Part shown: positions 11,391 through 23,232 of the stretch, in pieces
How the letters are laid out: every line of letters starts with the position of its first letter
How positions within the stretch are numbered: the stretch's first letter is position 1
Assembly: GCF_026151205.1 (NCBI RefSeq)
Contig: NC_087079.1
Coordinates: 310,001-374,000, forward strand
From: Bolinopsis microptera
Taxonomy: Eukaryota > Ctenophora > Tentaculata > Lobata > Bolinopsidae
Direction: 5' to 3'
Length of the DNA stretch: 64,000 nucleotides
Position numbers and translations under genes: made by a program
The notes under the pieces: model-generated
What the model was told of the DNA's origin: nothing
What the model saw: the letters and a program-made list of their open reading frames with translations, nothing else
Databases searched by the model: none

Positions 11391-13911
11391 ACCATGATCA
11401 TCGTGCCTACTGTCCTCTAATAAGTAAATGTTGAAATATAATAGCTTTATTTCAGCTTATTACTTTTATATAAGAAATATTTATTTTTAGATTAGTATTA
11501 GAAATCTATTTTTTAGACTTTGAATGATGCCCAATTTGCCCATTTATTCCTCAACTTTTGGGCATGAACATCGATGGGGTTGCCCCCCCCCCCCCCCTTC
11601 TCTCAGTGGACCATGTAAATGAATAATGTCTCGACTGAAATGACAGCATAATCATAATTGTTAAAGAATTGCTTTTAAATCCATGAACATATTATCCTCA
11701 GATCACTTGTGAAACCCTTCAGTTTATTGTTCCAAGTTTCGAATTGCTAAATCATCCTCTATCAGCTGCAAAATCAGCTTAAGGACACTCCATTTTAAAA
11801 GAGTAAGGAATCAATGTGTGTTGATTTGCCTCATTATTAGATAATAACGTGATCACTACCTAAACAGTTCTCTTCGTTTTTTCCGCACCTTCGAGCGCGC
11901 CGACTTTTTGCCTGGACCTTGTTAGAAACCGGAGAGAGCGAGAGAAATAACCCTAGTGGAGGGAAAGGGGGGAAATACGGAGAGAGGAATTTAGCTAGAT
12001 ATAGGAGGGGAGTTGTTAGGAGCCGGGGACCATCAGGACTTCTTACCTTATAACCAGCTTTTACACCTCTCCCTCCCTCCCTCCCTCCGAGACTATAATC
12101 GGTTAACTTGCACCTTTCCACAATTATCTTGAGTGTAATACTGGCCCTCGCCTTACCATAACCAAAACTTCTCTTCCTGATTTTAACTCACAAAGTAAGA
12201 CTTATTTTGTTGAGGTGTAGCGCAGCTTGAGGAAAATATTCAGCTTCTTATTTACTGGTTTCTTAAAACACTGACCAGTCTTCTATAATATGTGATTCAG
12301 ATGGCGTGATTCTACAAGAGCTAATACTCCTCGATTCTGTAGATTTCTTTACGATTTGAGAAATCAGTGCTTATTCGATTAAAAGTTCACAGATCATTTT
12401 TAGAGAAATTATCCAAACAAACATCAGTAAAGCTCTGTTTAATCGATGAAGATTGTGACTGCAGTTTGCAAAGGAGATCGCAATATTACGCAAAATACAA
12501 AGGAGAATTGACGATTTCCATTTTACCTTTGTTTTCAAAAACTCCTCTCACCGATGTCGCTTCAATAAGCTCATAATTTTCGATTGAAATGTTGGTCCTC
12601 GATGTTGTTTGGAACAAATTAACGGTGTGTTTGTAATATAGTGTCTTGTTTTGGTCCCAGAACTTTGTTGAAACTGTGTCACATTACCGTCCTAACTGCA
12701 TATTGATCTTCAAAAAAGCACATGCGAACATCTTTAATTCAAGGAAAGCTAATACGTAGCGAGCATTTTCGAGGTGAAAACGCGCGGTTCGCGCGCGCAC
12801 TGCAGTTACTCGCGCGTTTTCCAACGATGATCTAAGTTGCATGCCAAATCGGAAAAAAACATGTTGTTAAATGATTAAATGATAATAACTCCAGAAGACA
12901 GTAGCGTCCCACGTTCTCCACCGTTCGTCCTGTCTCCGTTGCCGGTCTCCACCACTTCCCATTTGTTACCGAGTCCCCCTGCTGTACTGGTCTCCAGAGA
13001 CGCAGTCATAAAGTTATAACCTGCGTCCGGTCTGCGCTCAGACGACTTATCTTATCACAGAGATTGCTTTTATGTATCACATCTTACAAATTTCATACTT
13101 ATGTTTTGTGGGCAATGTTAAGTGTTGCTCGGCCTCAAATACAGTGTATTTTAGTGGGTTGTGGTGCTCCTTTACGCTTATTATCATGAACTAGCCTCGA
13201 TGGCAGCTCTTCTTTTTGCTGGATGCTAGCGCCGATGATTCCAGACTTAATAAATAATACTAATTAGTTTGATGACTTAGCGTGTCTGACGATGAGTTTT
13301 TTGAGGAAGCGAGACGTGGCACTGATCATCTTACGTCATCATTGGCTACCATTTTAGAGCCCGGACTCTATATATATATATATATTGGTAAACTAGACTT
13401 GGTCTAGCCCGGACTCCAGATGAGCATCAATTCTAATAGAATTTTATTGTGCAATTCGGCCACGCGAATTCTGTTATGTCTCGATCACAAGTAATGATAT
13501 AGCGATGAGATAATAACGATATCACCAACGTTAGCAGGACCTTAAAAACTTTCTACAGACTTTTTTGACAAATTAATATTCCAAGATTCAAGTCCTCTCA
13601 TGCGATACTTATATTTATTGACTTACAGTAATAAGTAATTTGAAAGGACCGGGAAAGTCCATTCCGACTTTTTAGAAAATATCGCCCAACAATCACATAC
13701 GAAAATAGTGGTTGCCACTGCCATGCTAACGAGCACCCTAAGAAAGAATAGGGCTGATCTTAAATTGCCAATCTGGTTAACCTCCTAGTCCCTCTAGATA
13801 CAGCTGTGATAATGAGCCCGTTTAACTCATAACCCACCTCGAGGTCACGCCTCCCTCCACTGAAACATGGTTCTGTTATGATAAAGTGATAAGCACTTAG
13901 CCCGCTCGAAA
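11391..13911. other. Non-coding tract with C run and TA microsatellite
   Basis: It contains a C homopolymer at 11582-11597 next to another GCCCATTTATTCCT copy, a CCCT-rich stretch at 12066-12090 and a short TA repeat near 13371-13386. The open frames here are low-complexity or lack splice context. No gene recognised. Confidence 0.35.
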
Positions 13912-14315
13912 TTAGGCCAACCTGTGGTAGTACACGATAAACAGCTTAATAGAACTGAAGTTATAAGCAGTACCCATTGTGGGGAGTGAGACCGGCAATT
14001 TGATTAGCCGCTCCGTGGATACATCATGCTTATTTCTAGATTCACTTTCTGACATGTGCCCGTGGAACGTTTCCTCGCCTGACCGTGATATGTGGTCAAG
14101 ATGCAAGGGAATTGCATTTCTGTAACTAAAACCACTTACCAAATCTCGAACCTTTTTCAACCAATCAGAATAAGTCTGGTCGGAAGATTTCTCTGCTGAA
14201 AGATGTGGATTAAACCAGATAATATCTTCGTTTTCAGTCTGAATACTTTATGTACGAACTTGACCACCTCATCATATCTTTGTTCTCTTTCAATCTCGTT
14301 CGCATTCGCAGACAT
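13912..14315 (-). pseudogene. Possible exon or decayed coding fragment, unrecognised
   Basis: A minus-strand acceptor-like TATTCAG is followed by a 99-nt open segment in phase 0 (about 14239 down to 14141: TENEDIIWFNPHLSAEKSS..., ending WLKKVRDL) and then a good donor GTAAGT. The frame also continues past that donor to 13912. Directly upstream, in another frame, an ATG at 14315 opens a hydrophilic reading MSANANEIEREQRYDEVVKF. Joining the two needs a one-base shift. This could be a real terminal exon, a frameshifted retrocopy or chance. I do not recognise the family. Confidence 0.25.
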
Positions 14316-17300
14316 TTTGCAGAAACCTCTTCACCTTATTACAATGAAGGGCGGCCCGCTATATTGAAAAGTCGCTTTCTTGCGTTGCTGGCCCACAATG
14401 TTGGCCTGATTGATTGGCAAGCAGTGTGCGAAAGTCCTTGATAATAAGCCTCGATTATGCCACATATGGTATACTGTAACGTTTTATGGATCGGATAATT
14501 CCCTGGCATTATCATGGGCTGTCATGCTACGCTTAGATCACGGCTACCACCATAAAATTAGTTTTTGTATCTGATAAGTGTATTTCTTAGTTTTGATCTT
14601 CTCCACAACATGGCCTGGGCAGTATATTTGTTAAGTGTTGTTTTGGAACCAGATCGTTTCTCGTGTTTTCCACAGATTATTATGCACCATTCAGCTGAAG
14701 ATTTAGTTGGTTGTTTAGCCCCACCCCCCCTGGCCCTTGTTTAGCTATCCTCAATTTCAGTGGAACCTTAAAATCTCATGGCCTTGATATCCGTTTCCAA
14801 TCTTGTTAGTGGTGTGTAACTGTAAAGCACTGAAATGTGTGGAATTTGTTTCCAATTCTCCGTCGAGAGGGGACAACACTGTCACTTTATATAGAATTCC
14901 AATTAGAAAGAGCACTGACTAGTGACTTAGTCAAATTATGAAAGGGTCACAGAGAAATGATAGGTATAATAACCGGGTGGTCCTGGCCGGGTGGGTAGGT
15001 GTGAACTGTCAATAAATAGTTTAAGTTCCGTTACTTTCTTCATTACCTATCAAAACTCAAAAGCTCGTGTGTCTGGAATTTCTTCGCAGATGATGGAACC
15101 GTTCCTACTTATGATATTAAAAACTAACTTTATAGATCTACGTCATGTAATAATACAATTTTTCTCTGGAAATAAGTTTACGATTTGCATTGTAAATAGC
15201 ACACCACAAATGCGATGATGCACTTCAGCAGTTTTATTTGCTTTTGTGTTCTTAGTTTCTTAAAAACATTTCATTGGACGACGAAATTAAGGAAGAATGT
15301 TGACAAAACAGACCCCGCCCACTTGTGACATTGACATTTAACTTAAAGATAAGATATTTTTCCATGTGTTTTGTACTTGTAGTTCTACAGTCTACATAGT
15401 AAGACAAGAAATCCACAGATTTGATAATTTAATTTTACAAAAACTTTTAAACTTTTTGATTATAGTTATTTAATTAACAAATAAGTTACTAAGTCGAGGG
15501 TATTTGTCACTAACTTGCTGGTATTTGTTCAGGTACCAAGGTGTAACCCTGCTATCCTCTTCTCCACCATATCAGAATCTTTTTCCTCTGTGAGGAAGCT
15601 CTCTTTCCAATCAGGTACAACTACTACTACTGATCCAATTAAAATAGTTGTAATATTTCTGGACAAATTGTTCATCTTTATATTTGATTATATTCGGGTC
15701 CTGGAAAGAGCTCAGAGTATATCAGGGGGGGGGGGTGGGGGGGGGGGGGGGGGGGGGGGTGGGGGTATATCAGGTCGGGGGGGGATTACTTGTAGTTGTT
15801 ATACCGAACATGTCATTGTTCAGGACGTCGTGACGCCGAACATGGTTCCCCTGAACCTCTAACCCCAGCAGGGTTAGGTATAGGATGAGGGTTGGGGTAA
15901 GGGTGTTGGTAAGGGTTAAGATAAGGGTCCTGGGGCGCCAGGTTCTGGGGGCACGACGTCGCGAACCTTTTTGTGACTGTTGGATGGTAAAATTACAAGC
16001 ATTTCTTGAATTTTGTGTTACAACGATGAAACGGTAACTGTTGTGCTTCCCCCTCATTTATGTCAAAAAGGGAACCATTGTGCAATGTGCCCCCTTGCCC
16101 TACTGATCCAGTGATTGTGTATTACGTAGGAGATTGCTTACGTGACCATGCCAGAATGGAGCTATTGTCCTCAAGAAGATAAGGAAGGGATCGCCGTATT
16201 TTTAGTTTTTGAAGTACCTTATTGCTTCTATCTTGTACTTGCGAGATTTTTACACCGACATATTAAGTTTGTTAACCGAGAATTATGGTCATGTTGTTTC
16301 ATCCTTGTTCAATGAAAGTGGATATTTGCCAGACTCTCTCTCTTGACCTCCCACCACGATGGCAGGCACCACTGTCCGGCTCTGACGTTTGTATGAGCGA
16401 GGGAGGGAGGTGAGGAGGCGCTTTGTGGCTCCACTACTTTTATACGAGTGTGGGAAGTGGCGGAGGAACCGTAACCAGTGCCAACTTGATATCGTGTTCG
16501 GTTGTTGTGTGTAGTTCAGAGAGGCTATCTCTGATGTTCAGTACGTGATCGTAACTCTAATACCGTATTATCGTAAATTGTGTAATAAATGTTCACCTGA
16601 TACCTTCGAAAAGGATATTTAACATCATGTTATTTTTGATTTTATTAAAACACCATTTTTGGCAGTAGATGCTATAAGTCACAAGTTGAACTATCATATC
16701 CGTTTGCTAAATACTAACTGAATATTCATGGGTATTGAAAGAGATAACAGGTTTAATACTCATCACGTATTGGATAATCATAAACTTTCTTGCTTAATAC
16801 CGTAATTGACCTGTCTTTGATTAATTATACTAAATTTGGCATATTAAAATCGCTGAGTATCAGTTTAATCTAGATGACTAAAACTTCGTCTCCAAGAATA
16901 CTTAGCCACAGCGTTACATATACCATTCTACCATGGTGATCTTTAATTTCGCATATTGTTATGTTGTTAATGAACCATATTTCAAAGGACGATGTAGATT
17001 TCCCGTTAAGTCCGACTTTGAAAATTGTCGCTTTGTTTGTTATTTCAGTTGCATGAGTACAGACTGTTGCTACCAATACTTTCTTGATCATAATTTTGTG
17101 AAGGAAAGGTACAAGATTGCGAGATAGGTTGAATAGAATTATTACCATATTGATTGGATATTATTACTTCCGTTCAACTATTTGTTTCGAATTTGTGTTT
17201 TGCTATTTATTCCAAAAATCCCAATCATAAATACCATATTTGCGATGATAATATCCCTCCCAGATTTCATCTGTGCCATATCTGTGTCTTCATAAACTTT

Positions 17301-17676
17301 CTAATAAATACAAAACACATTTAATAAAGAAACTCTTACAATAAGTCTTGTATAAGTAAAGGTCCCTAATTTCTGTTTTGTCGAATTTATGTTTTATTTA
17401 ATTTCCCGGTTATTTTAGATTGGTTTTCCTAGAGTATTTTATATTGAACAACACGTTAATTTCGTGTCTGGAGGTTGAACTCCTGGACCAGCTTTAACAA
17501 TACCTTTAAATGTATTGTCTCGCTTACATATCCGTAAAAATAACGAATAAAGTAACTATTATGCTGTAGGTCACTCTTCAACCAGTGAATACTAACAACT
17601 AACTCTCGTTCTTTCTCCTTTCTTAAATGCATTTTTTTGGATAAAGCGTTGTTTGGGATCATCTAGAGGATATCAA
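14316..17676. other. Non-coding tract with G run and TTAGGG-like stretch
   Basis: A nearly pure G tract lies at 15725-15770. At 15860-15930 there are degenerate GGGTTAG/TAAGGG strings, bracketed by weakly inverted GACGTCGTG motifs (about 15823 and 15953), which suggests a small inverted-repeat element. The glycine-rich frame across the G tract is an artefact. No gene recognised. Confidence 0.35.
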
Positions 17677-18171
17677 TTAATTTAGTTTGTCCCAACCTCC
17701 TTGCTTCAGTAACATCGACAAATAGCTTTGACCCGGTCGGTCTTGCTGTGCTCTAGCATGCAAAGGTTCCCATAAGACTAAATCACTGGCCAGTATTTCA
17801 GGATGTCCAATGTCCAATGTCCCGCCATTTTTAATCTCTTGCTTCGTAAGTTGTTGGACAGCTTTGTCTTTGGTAGGATACCATACAAGGTAACATTGCT
17901 GACCTTTTTCTTTCCACGAGATATCCAGCACCATATGCAACATCTTTGTGTATACGTCCACACTTTTCTCTTGAGCCTTTGTTTTTATCAAGGTTTTTGA
18001 ATTTTGATCCGTAGAGCAGTACCGATTCGCAAGCCGCAATGAACGATCGGATCTCAAGGATCTTTGAAAGTTTGGATTTCCAGATGTTATTCAGTCGATG
18101 TAGGGCACCCCATGCTTTTCCTTTCTTACCCTGATCTCCTATCTCAGCTCTCAATCCAGGAGCCTAAGTAC
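17677..18171 (-). pseudogene. Older LINE, 3' part (split by the RTE-like element)
   Basis: In shifting frames the minus strand reads YLGSWIE, then KKGKAWGALHRLNNIWKS, ESVLLYGS and, near the 3' end, LVLWEPLHARAQQDRPGQSY. These are the post-RT and C-terminal signatures of an animal non-LTR retrotransposon. At least two frameshifts are needed. The segment stops at GGAGCCTAAGTAC (18159-18171), the same 13 bases that begin the other half at 21615, so it was one element before the insertion. Confidence 0.75.
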
Positions 18172-21100
18172 TTACTTGTACTTGAAAAGGTCTCCTCCTA
18201 TTCGTTGGAGTGGCCTGCACCACATAGTAACTCCTTTCTCCGATGTATTAGGCCTCTCCAATGTACCCTGTTTGTTGCTTGTTGTTCTACATCTTCTATC
18301 GTGATGTTATCGACACCTGTGAAGATTGCTGCATCCTCCCGGACACATGACAGCCAGTTTTTCCGAGGTCTACCTCTTGATCTTTTACCATGCTTTGGGA
18401 TCCAGTGCAGAAGATAGTTGGGTATTCTTTCTTCTGGCATCCTCACCACATGGCCAAACCATCGGAGCCTAGCTGCTCGTACGAAAGTATCAACAGGGGC
18501 GATGTTGGCCCGCTTACGTACGTCAGCATTAGATACGTGATAAAACCATTTGATTTTCAGGATTCTTCTCAGACATCTATGATGGAACACCTCAAATCTT
18601 TTCATCTGCGTCTGTGTGGTATTCCATACCTCACTTCCATAAAGCAGTATAGTGAGGACAGCCGCTTTGTAGATCCTGATTTTAGTCGGTGTCTTGATGT
18701 TGCGACTGTACCATATACTGCTAAGCTGATAGAATGCCCCAGAGGCCTTCTGAATTCGAGCTGATAGTTCTTTGTCGATTGTTCCATCCGCACTGATGAT
18801 AGCACCCAAGTAAGTGAAGCTGCTGACCTGCTGTATTGGGAGACCTTCCACATTGATGTCCATAGTGTCGTCTTTAGAATACGGCCTCTGCGATGCACTT
18901 TTACTGACAGCCATGCTCTGTGTTTTGCCAGCATTAATCTTCAGACCCGCATAGGCACTGTATTTGCAGAGAAGGTCAGTGGTTTCCTGCAGCCCCTCTT
19001 TTGAGTTATCTAACATGGCCATGTCATCAGCGTCCAAGAGATGTTTCTCTTCTACCCCGGGGGCTGGCAGCTGTAATAGAGCCCCCTTACTAATGACCTT
19101 GTTCAGTTCCATAAGGTATGCCGAAAAATTCAGACAGAAGTTGAATACTGGTGGTCCCTGTATATCACCTTGCCCAGTTCCCGAGTTGACATCAAACCAG
19201 CCTGTAACCTCTCCATTGACCCTAACAGCACTAACTGTGTGAGTAAAGAACGCCTTCATGATTCTAATGTACTTGTCAGGTAAGCCGTAGTGCTGCATAC
19301 TTCTCCAAATGAACTGCCTGTCAATTGAATCAAAAGCTGCTTTGAAATCAACAAAATTAATATACAGAGGGATATTATACTCAATACATTGGTGTATAAT
19401 ACAGCGGAGTGAATAAACCTGGTCAATGCATGAGCGATTCTGCCTAAAACCACTTTGATTCTCCCGGAGAAATTTTTCCATGCCATTGCTAAGTCTTCGC
19501 AGGAGTATCATCTGCAGGAGCTTCGAGGCTGTGGATCTTAATGTAATGCCTCTGTTGTTAGCGCAATGAGAGGTGTCACCCTTCTTTCCAACGATGATAA
19601 TAACACCTTTGGACCAATCCTCGGGAATCTTCTCATCTTCCCACACTTTCTTGAACAACACAACTAGTTGATCAACTAACCCATCCTGTCCATACTTAAG
19701 TTGCTCGTTGGTGATACCATCCACTCCTGGACTTTTGTGATTCTTGAGTTTTTTGAGGGCATCAACAATCTCGTTTCTTGTAGGAGCCTCATCCGAATCG
19801 GAAAGGTCATCAAAACTGGGTTGAGGAGAGATGTTGTCTAGGTCGGAAATATTAGCCTCTTGCGGGGGCGGGTTCAATAGCCTTGAGAAGTGCTCTTTCC
19901 ACCTTTCTTTCTGGGCATGTGGGTCGGCAATCAACTGGCCAGATACGTCTCTAACTGCAGTTGACTGCTTCTTCTTCTTTCCAGATATGACATTAATCTT
20001 CTGCCATACCTCGCGTTGCTGACCTTTTCTCGCAGCTTCTTCCAGGTTAACAGCCATTCTAAGTGCCCAGTTGTTATCGTCCACCTTACTACTTTTTTTA
20101 AAGAGCTTATTCAATCTAGAATACTCTGACTTGTTAGCGTTTGAATTAGGGTCTTTACGCTTAAATTCTTTACGGTTCTTCAATAAATCTTTTGTCTTCT
20201 GAGATTGGTGCCTGTCCTTCTTTTTTCGAGGTCTTTGCCCAAGGATTTCCATGGAGACTTGTTGGACAGTTGTCTTGAAGTTGTCCCACATTGATTCCAG
20301 GTCAACCTCAGGTTCCAAACAGTCAAATTTGTTTCTCAGAACAATATTGTATTCGGAAACAAGTGAATGATCACGCAGATGCTCAATAGCAGGAATCTCA
20401 AGCTTACGTTCCTGCTTCTTTTTCACTGACATAAGCTTCATTCTCAGTCGTGCTCTTACCAAATAGTGATCAGACCCAATGTCAGCCCCCCTACAAACTT
20501 TTACATTTAGCAAAGAGCCTCCAAACTTCTTACTGATACAGATATGGTCTATTTGGTTTACAGTACGACCATTAGGTGATCTCCACGTACCTTTATGTAT
20601 ATCCTTTTGCTGAAACATAGTGCCACCGATGGTAAGTTGGTGGGCAATGCAAAAGTCCAACAATCGGGTACCATTGTCATTTGATGAGCTGTGAAGCGAG
20701 TGTCCACCAATGACACCTGACATAGAACTGCAGTCTGATGTGACCTTAGCATTAAGATCACCGAGCAGTAATTTTAAATCATGTCGGGGTAGCTCATCGA
20801 ATGCACTTGACAACTGCTGGTAGAATTCATCCTTATCATTATCTGAAGCCCCCTCAGTTGGCGCATATGCCACAACAACAGAGATGTTCAGGTGTTGACT
20901 ATGCAGCCTTGCACTCAACAAACGGTCAGATATTGGTAGATAGGAAATTAATGAATTTTTAATCCTCTTTGAAAGGGTAAGACCGACACCTCGCCTTCTT
21001 ATACCGTCCGTCCTCCCTGAATAAATAAGTAAGGAGCCATTATCCAGTAGCTCTGATCCTGTACCAGGCATATGGGTCTCAGTTATACCCAGCAAGTCCA

Positions 21101-21614
21101 ACTTATACTCAGAGATATTCTCTGATAGCTGGAACAACTGACTTTAACTACTTGTCAGAGATAATACATTCCATGTCCCAAATGTAAGACCTGTTTTAGA
21201 ATAATTCGCTGGCTGTTTCTTATTAGAGTCGGAGTCCACATGGGTGATCTGTGGAGAAATAAATCTGCTACAATGACGTGTTCTCCCAACACTCATCTGG
21301 CCACGGGGGTCCCTTAGGCTTTGCCCCGCCACCTTCATACTGGTATCATCCGTCCTTGCAGAGGGAGCCACACACCGTTTCTTGTTGTTACTTTGTGATG
21401 TTTCTGCAGCAAAATTTTTAGAGAGGAGAAGTTGCCAGCATCTCGCACCCGGTTTTTTATCGACCTTTGCCTGTCTAGATCCATAGTGTTTAGTTGCATG
21501 TCATCTGTTTATACTGGAGTCACCCAGGACAGATTACAATGCTTAATAGTAGCACCTCGAAAAGGATGTGATTCTTCATCACGCACTATGGTCATTGGAA
21601 TAGGAGAGGTGATT
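18172..21614 (-). mobile_element. Full-length RTE-like non-LTR retrotransposon, 3.44 kb
   Basis: It is bounded by a perfect 13-bp target duplication GGAGCCTAAGTAC (18159-18171 and 21615-21627). The 3' end, on the minus strand, is a short run of CAAGTACAAGTAA without a long poly(A). The 5' 240 bp hold a small frame (starting MQLNTMDLDRQ) ahead of the main ORF, which opens near 21371 with the hallmark TFGTWNVLSLTSS. It inserted into an older LINE within the codons for YLGS. Confidence 0.85.
18198..21137 (-). CDS. RTE-like LINE polyprotein: endonuclease and reverse transcriptase (one in-frame stop)
   Basis: 979 codons are open, and the frame continues upstream to 21371 except for a single in-frame TAA at 21144-21146, so the ancestral protein was about 1,057 residues. 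The endonuclease shows GTWNV (before the stop), GITETH (E20), LLLGDLNAK (D127), NQIDHI and IGSDHY. RT follows: KSPGVDGI, NNRGITL, VDFKAAFD (D598), GTGQGD, then the catalytic box. There the usual aromatic-ADD reads DADD (702-705), so the aromatic residue is an aspartate. The C-terminus has RWFGHVVRM and RGRPRKNWL, common in RTE/BovB-type elements. The stop and the DADD box suggest this copy is inactive although structurally young. Confidence 0.85.
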   Translation of the reverse strand: MFQLSENISEYKLDLLGITETHMPGTGSELLDNGSLLIYSGRTDGIRRRGVGLTLSKRIKNSLISYLPISDRLLSARLHSQHLNISVVVAYAPTEGASDNDKDEFYQQLSSAFDELPRHDLKLLLGDLNAKVTSDCSSMSGVIGGHSLHSSSNDNGTRLLDFCIAHQLTIGGTMFQQKDIHKGTWRSPNGRTVNQIDHICISKKFGGSLLNVKVCRGADIGSDHYLVRARLRMKLMSVKKKQERKLEIPAIEHLRDHSLVSEYNIVLRNKFDCLEPEVDLESMWDNFKTTVQQVSMEILGQRPRKKKDRHQSQKTKDLLKNRKEFKRKDPNSNANKSEYSRLNKLFKKSSKVDDNNWALRMAVNLEEAARKGQQREVWQKINVISGKKKKQSTAVRDVSGQLIADPHAQKERWKEHFSRLLNPPPQEANISDLDNISPQPSFDDLSDSDEAPTRNEIVDALKKLKNHKSPGVDGITNEQLKYGQDGLVDQLVVLFKKVWEDEKIPEDWSKGVIIIVGKKGDTSHCANNRGITLRSTASKLLQMILLRRLSNGMEKFLRENQSGFRQNRSCIDQVYSLRCIIHQCIEYNIPLYINFVDFKAAFDSIDRQFIWRSMQHYGLPDKYIRIMKAFFTHTVSAVRVNGEVTGWFDVNSGTGQGDIQGPPVFNFCLNFSAYLMELNKVISKGALLQLPAPGVEEKHLLDADDMAMLDNSKEGLQETTDLLCKYSAYAGLKINAGKTQSMAVSKSASQRPYSKDDTMDINVEGLPIQQVSSFTYLGAIISADGTIDKELSARIQKASGAFYQLSSIWYSRNIKTPTKIRIYKAAVLTILLYGSEVWNTTQTQMKRFEVFHHRCLRRILKIKWFYHVSNADVRKRANIAPVDTFVRAARLRWFGHVVRMPEERIPNYLLHWIPKHGKRSRGRPRKNWLSCVREDAAIFTGVDNITIEDVEQQATNRVHWRGLIHRRKELLCGAGHSNE

Positions 21615-22040
21615 GGAGCCTAAGTACACGAATTCATTTACATTTTCTATGGTTTATGTCACTTTCTCCCGATCGACTTTGTAGGTCGCTACCGATCATC
21701 CATATTTAACGTCATAACCTTGGTCTTACCTATGTTTATCTGTAGCCCTACTCTCGCTGCTGCCGATTCTACTCGGAGCAGGAACTCGTTAGCCTTGTCC
21801 ATGTCTTCAGATATTAATGCTATGTCGTCTGGACCCCACTTTTCTGCTTTTTCTTCGTTCGAAAATGAGTCCGGGTCGCTCCTCCATCCTCACCTATGGC
21901 TTGCCTCATACAGTAATTAATGACTATTGCAAAAGGGTAAGGTATCACCATGGTCCATGTAGCACACCAGCTAGTAGTAGTATCTTGAACAGTTCCGTTT
22001 CTCTGAGTTAGGACTTTGGCCATTGTCTTCTCGTACATGA
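21615..22040 (-). pseudogene. Older LINE, RT part (other half of the split element)
   Basis: The minus strand reads FAIVINYCMRQAI, then after a frameshift GPDDIALISEDMDKANEF, VGLQINIGKTKV and, after another, ENVNEFVYLGS. These are the RT segments around the catalytic box and thumb of a non-LTR element. The reading breaks at YLGS exactly where the 17677-18171 fragment resumes with YLGSWIE. Together they document an old LINE interrupted by the younger RTE-like insertion. Confidence 0.7.
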
Positions 22041-23000
22041 GCTCTACGATTTTGAAGTTGGCACTTGGTAAGGTATTTCTCAGAAAAATAACGTAATGAT
22101 AGAGCCCCTAGAGCCGTCGAATCCGTAATAAATAAAGCCTTCTAGTTCTAGAACCAAGAACTTGGCAATGTCTGACAGTAATGAGGCAAAATTTTCAAAT
22201 CAAGAGACTTTCTTATCTTGAATCCCTCAACGATGGAGATTTTTCCAGAAAATAGATGTTACTAGAGGATATCTCCTAATAGATGTTACTAGAAGATTCC
22301 TCTAAATGGAACTAATGCAAAAAAGAGGACAGATACAGTACTGTACTTAATCTTACCCCCTCCTTCTACTTACAAGCTATTCGGAGCATCGTTTTGAATA
22401 TAAATTCTCTGTCTGTGTTTGAAGTCCAAAAATCATTGATTTATTATAATTATATATTGACTTTGAGCTTTCCACTCTCGTCTTGAGTTCTAGACGACAG
22501 CAGCGTCATGTGGTATTGGTTGTGAGGAATGACGCGGATATTTATATATCAAGCCATGCAAGCAAACCACTATTTCGTTTAACTTTAAGTACTGCTTATT
22601 GGACGGGTTCTCATATGTCAGGTCCTTCAGATCGGGCAGGATTCAACTTCTATTTAAAGGGTGACAGGTCGGACTCGTTCCGGTGTCTGCTATTGGTCGC
22701 TCCTGTCGATCAGTAAAAGGTTGCCCTCTCTTGATTTTAACGTCCCTGTTCAGGTATCCCCGATCGTACGTAAAATATAGATAACCTGCTTAAAGACCTG
22801 CTAGACTGACTTCAGTCGTTTATCAGTGTTTTGTGAAGTTTGGTCCACCCGCGCAGACTTTTAAAAAAACACTTTTTTTGGATAGGGTCCTTAAGTCTAA
22901 GTAGCTTTATTTTGTTAGGAGTGTAGTGAACATCGAATTTAACATTGTATCGAACATGGATGAATAAAGTTACATTTTTAAAATGTTAATATGATACGAT
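22041..23000. other. Non-coding tract, no feature recognised
   Basis: Short frames only. It includes a local repeat of AGATGTTACTAGA around 22252 and 22282. No gene seen. Confidence 0.35.
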
Positions 23001-23232
23001 AGGAGGACTATAGTGCAAAGAAACTGCTGCTCACTGCTGCTCACTGCTGCTCACTGCTGCTGTCGCGCGTGCGCCCATAGCAGCAGTGAGCAGCAGTTAG
23101 TAGCAGTTTTATGCGTGTCTTTACTGCGCAACGCACGCCGCACGCAACTGTTGAAAACTGCTGCTATCTGCTGCTATGGGCGCGCGCGCGACAGTAGCAG
23201 TTAGCAGCAGTATTTTGCACTATAGTCCTCCT
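23001..23232. mobile_element. 232-bp palindromic MITE with CTG/CAG repeats
   Basis: The termini AGGAGGACTATAGTGCAAA and TTTGCACTATAGTCCTCCT are perfect inverted repeats. Inside, CTGCTGCTCA repeats on the left face AGCAGCAGTTAG repeats on the right, each next to GCGCGC-rich blocks, so most of the element can fold on itself. I see no clear target duplication. Superfamily unknown; no coding capacity. Confidence 0.75.

Noticed and set aside
11837-12121. Minus-strand 94-codon frame
   Set aside because: Dominated by a GGGA/TCCC low-complexity stretch with no homology cue.
15515-15862. Glycine-rich 115-codon frame
   Set aside because: An artefact of the G tract at 15725-15770; no splice or start context.
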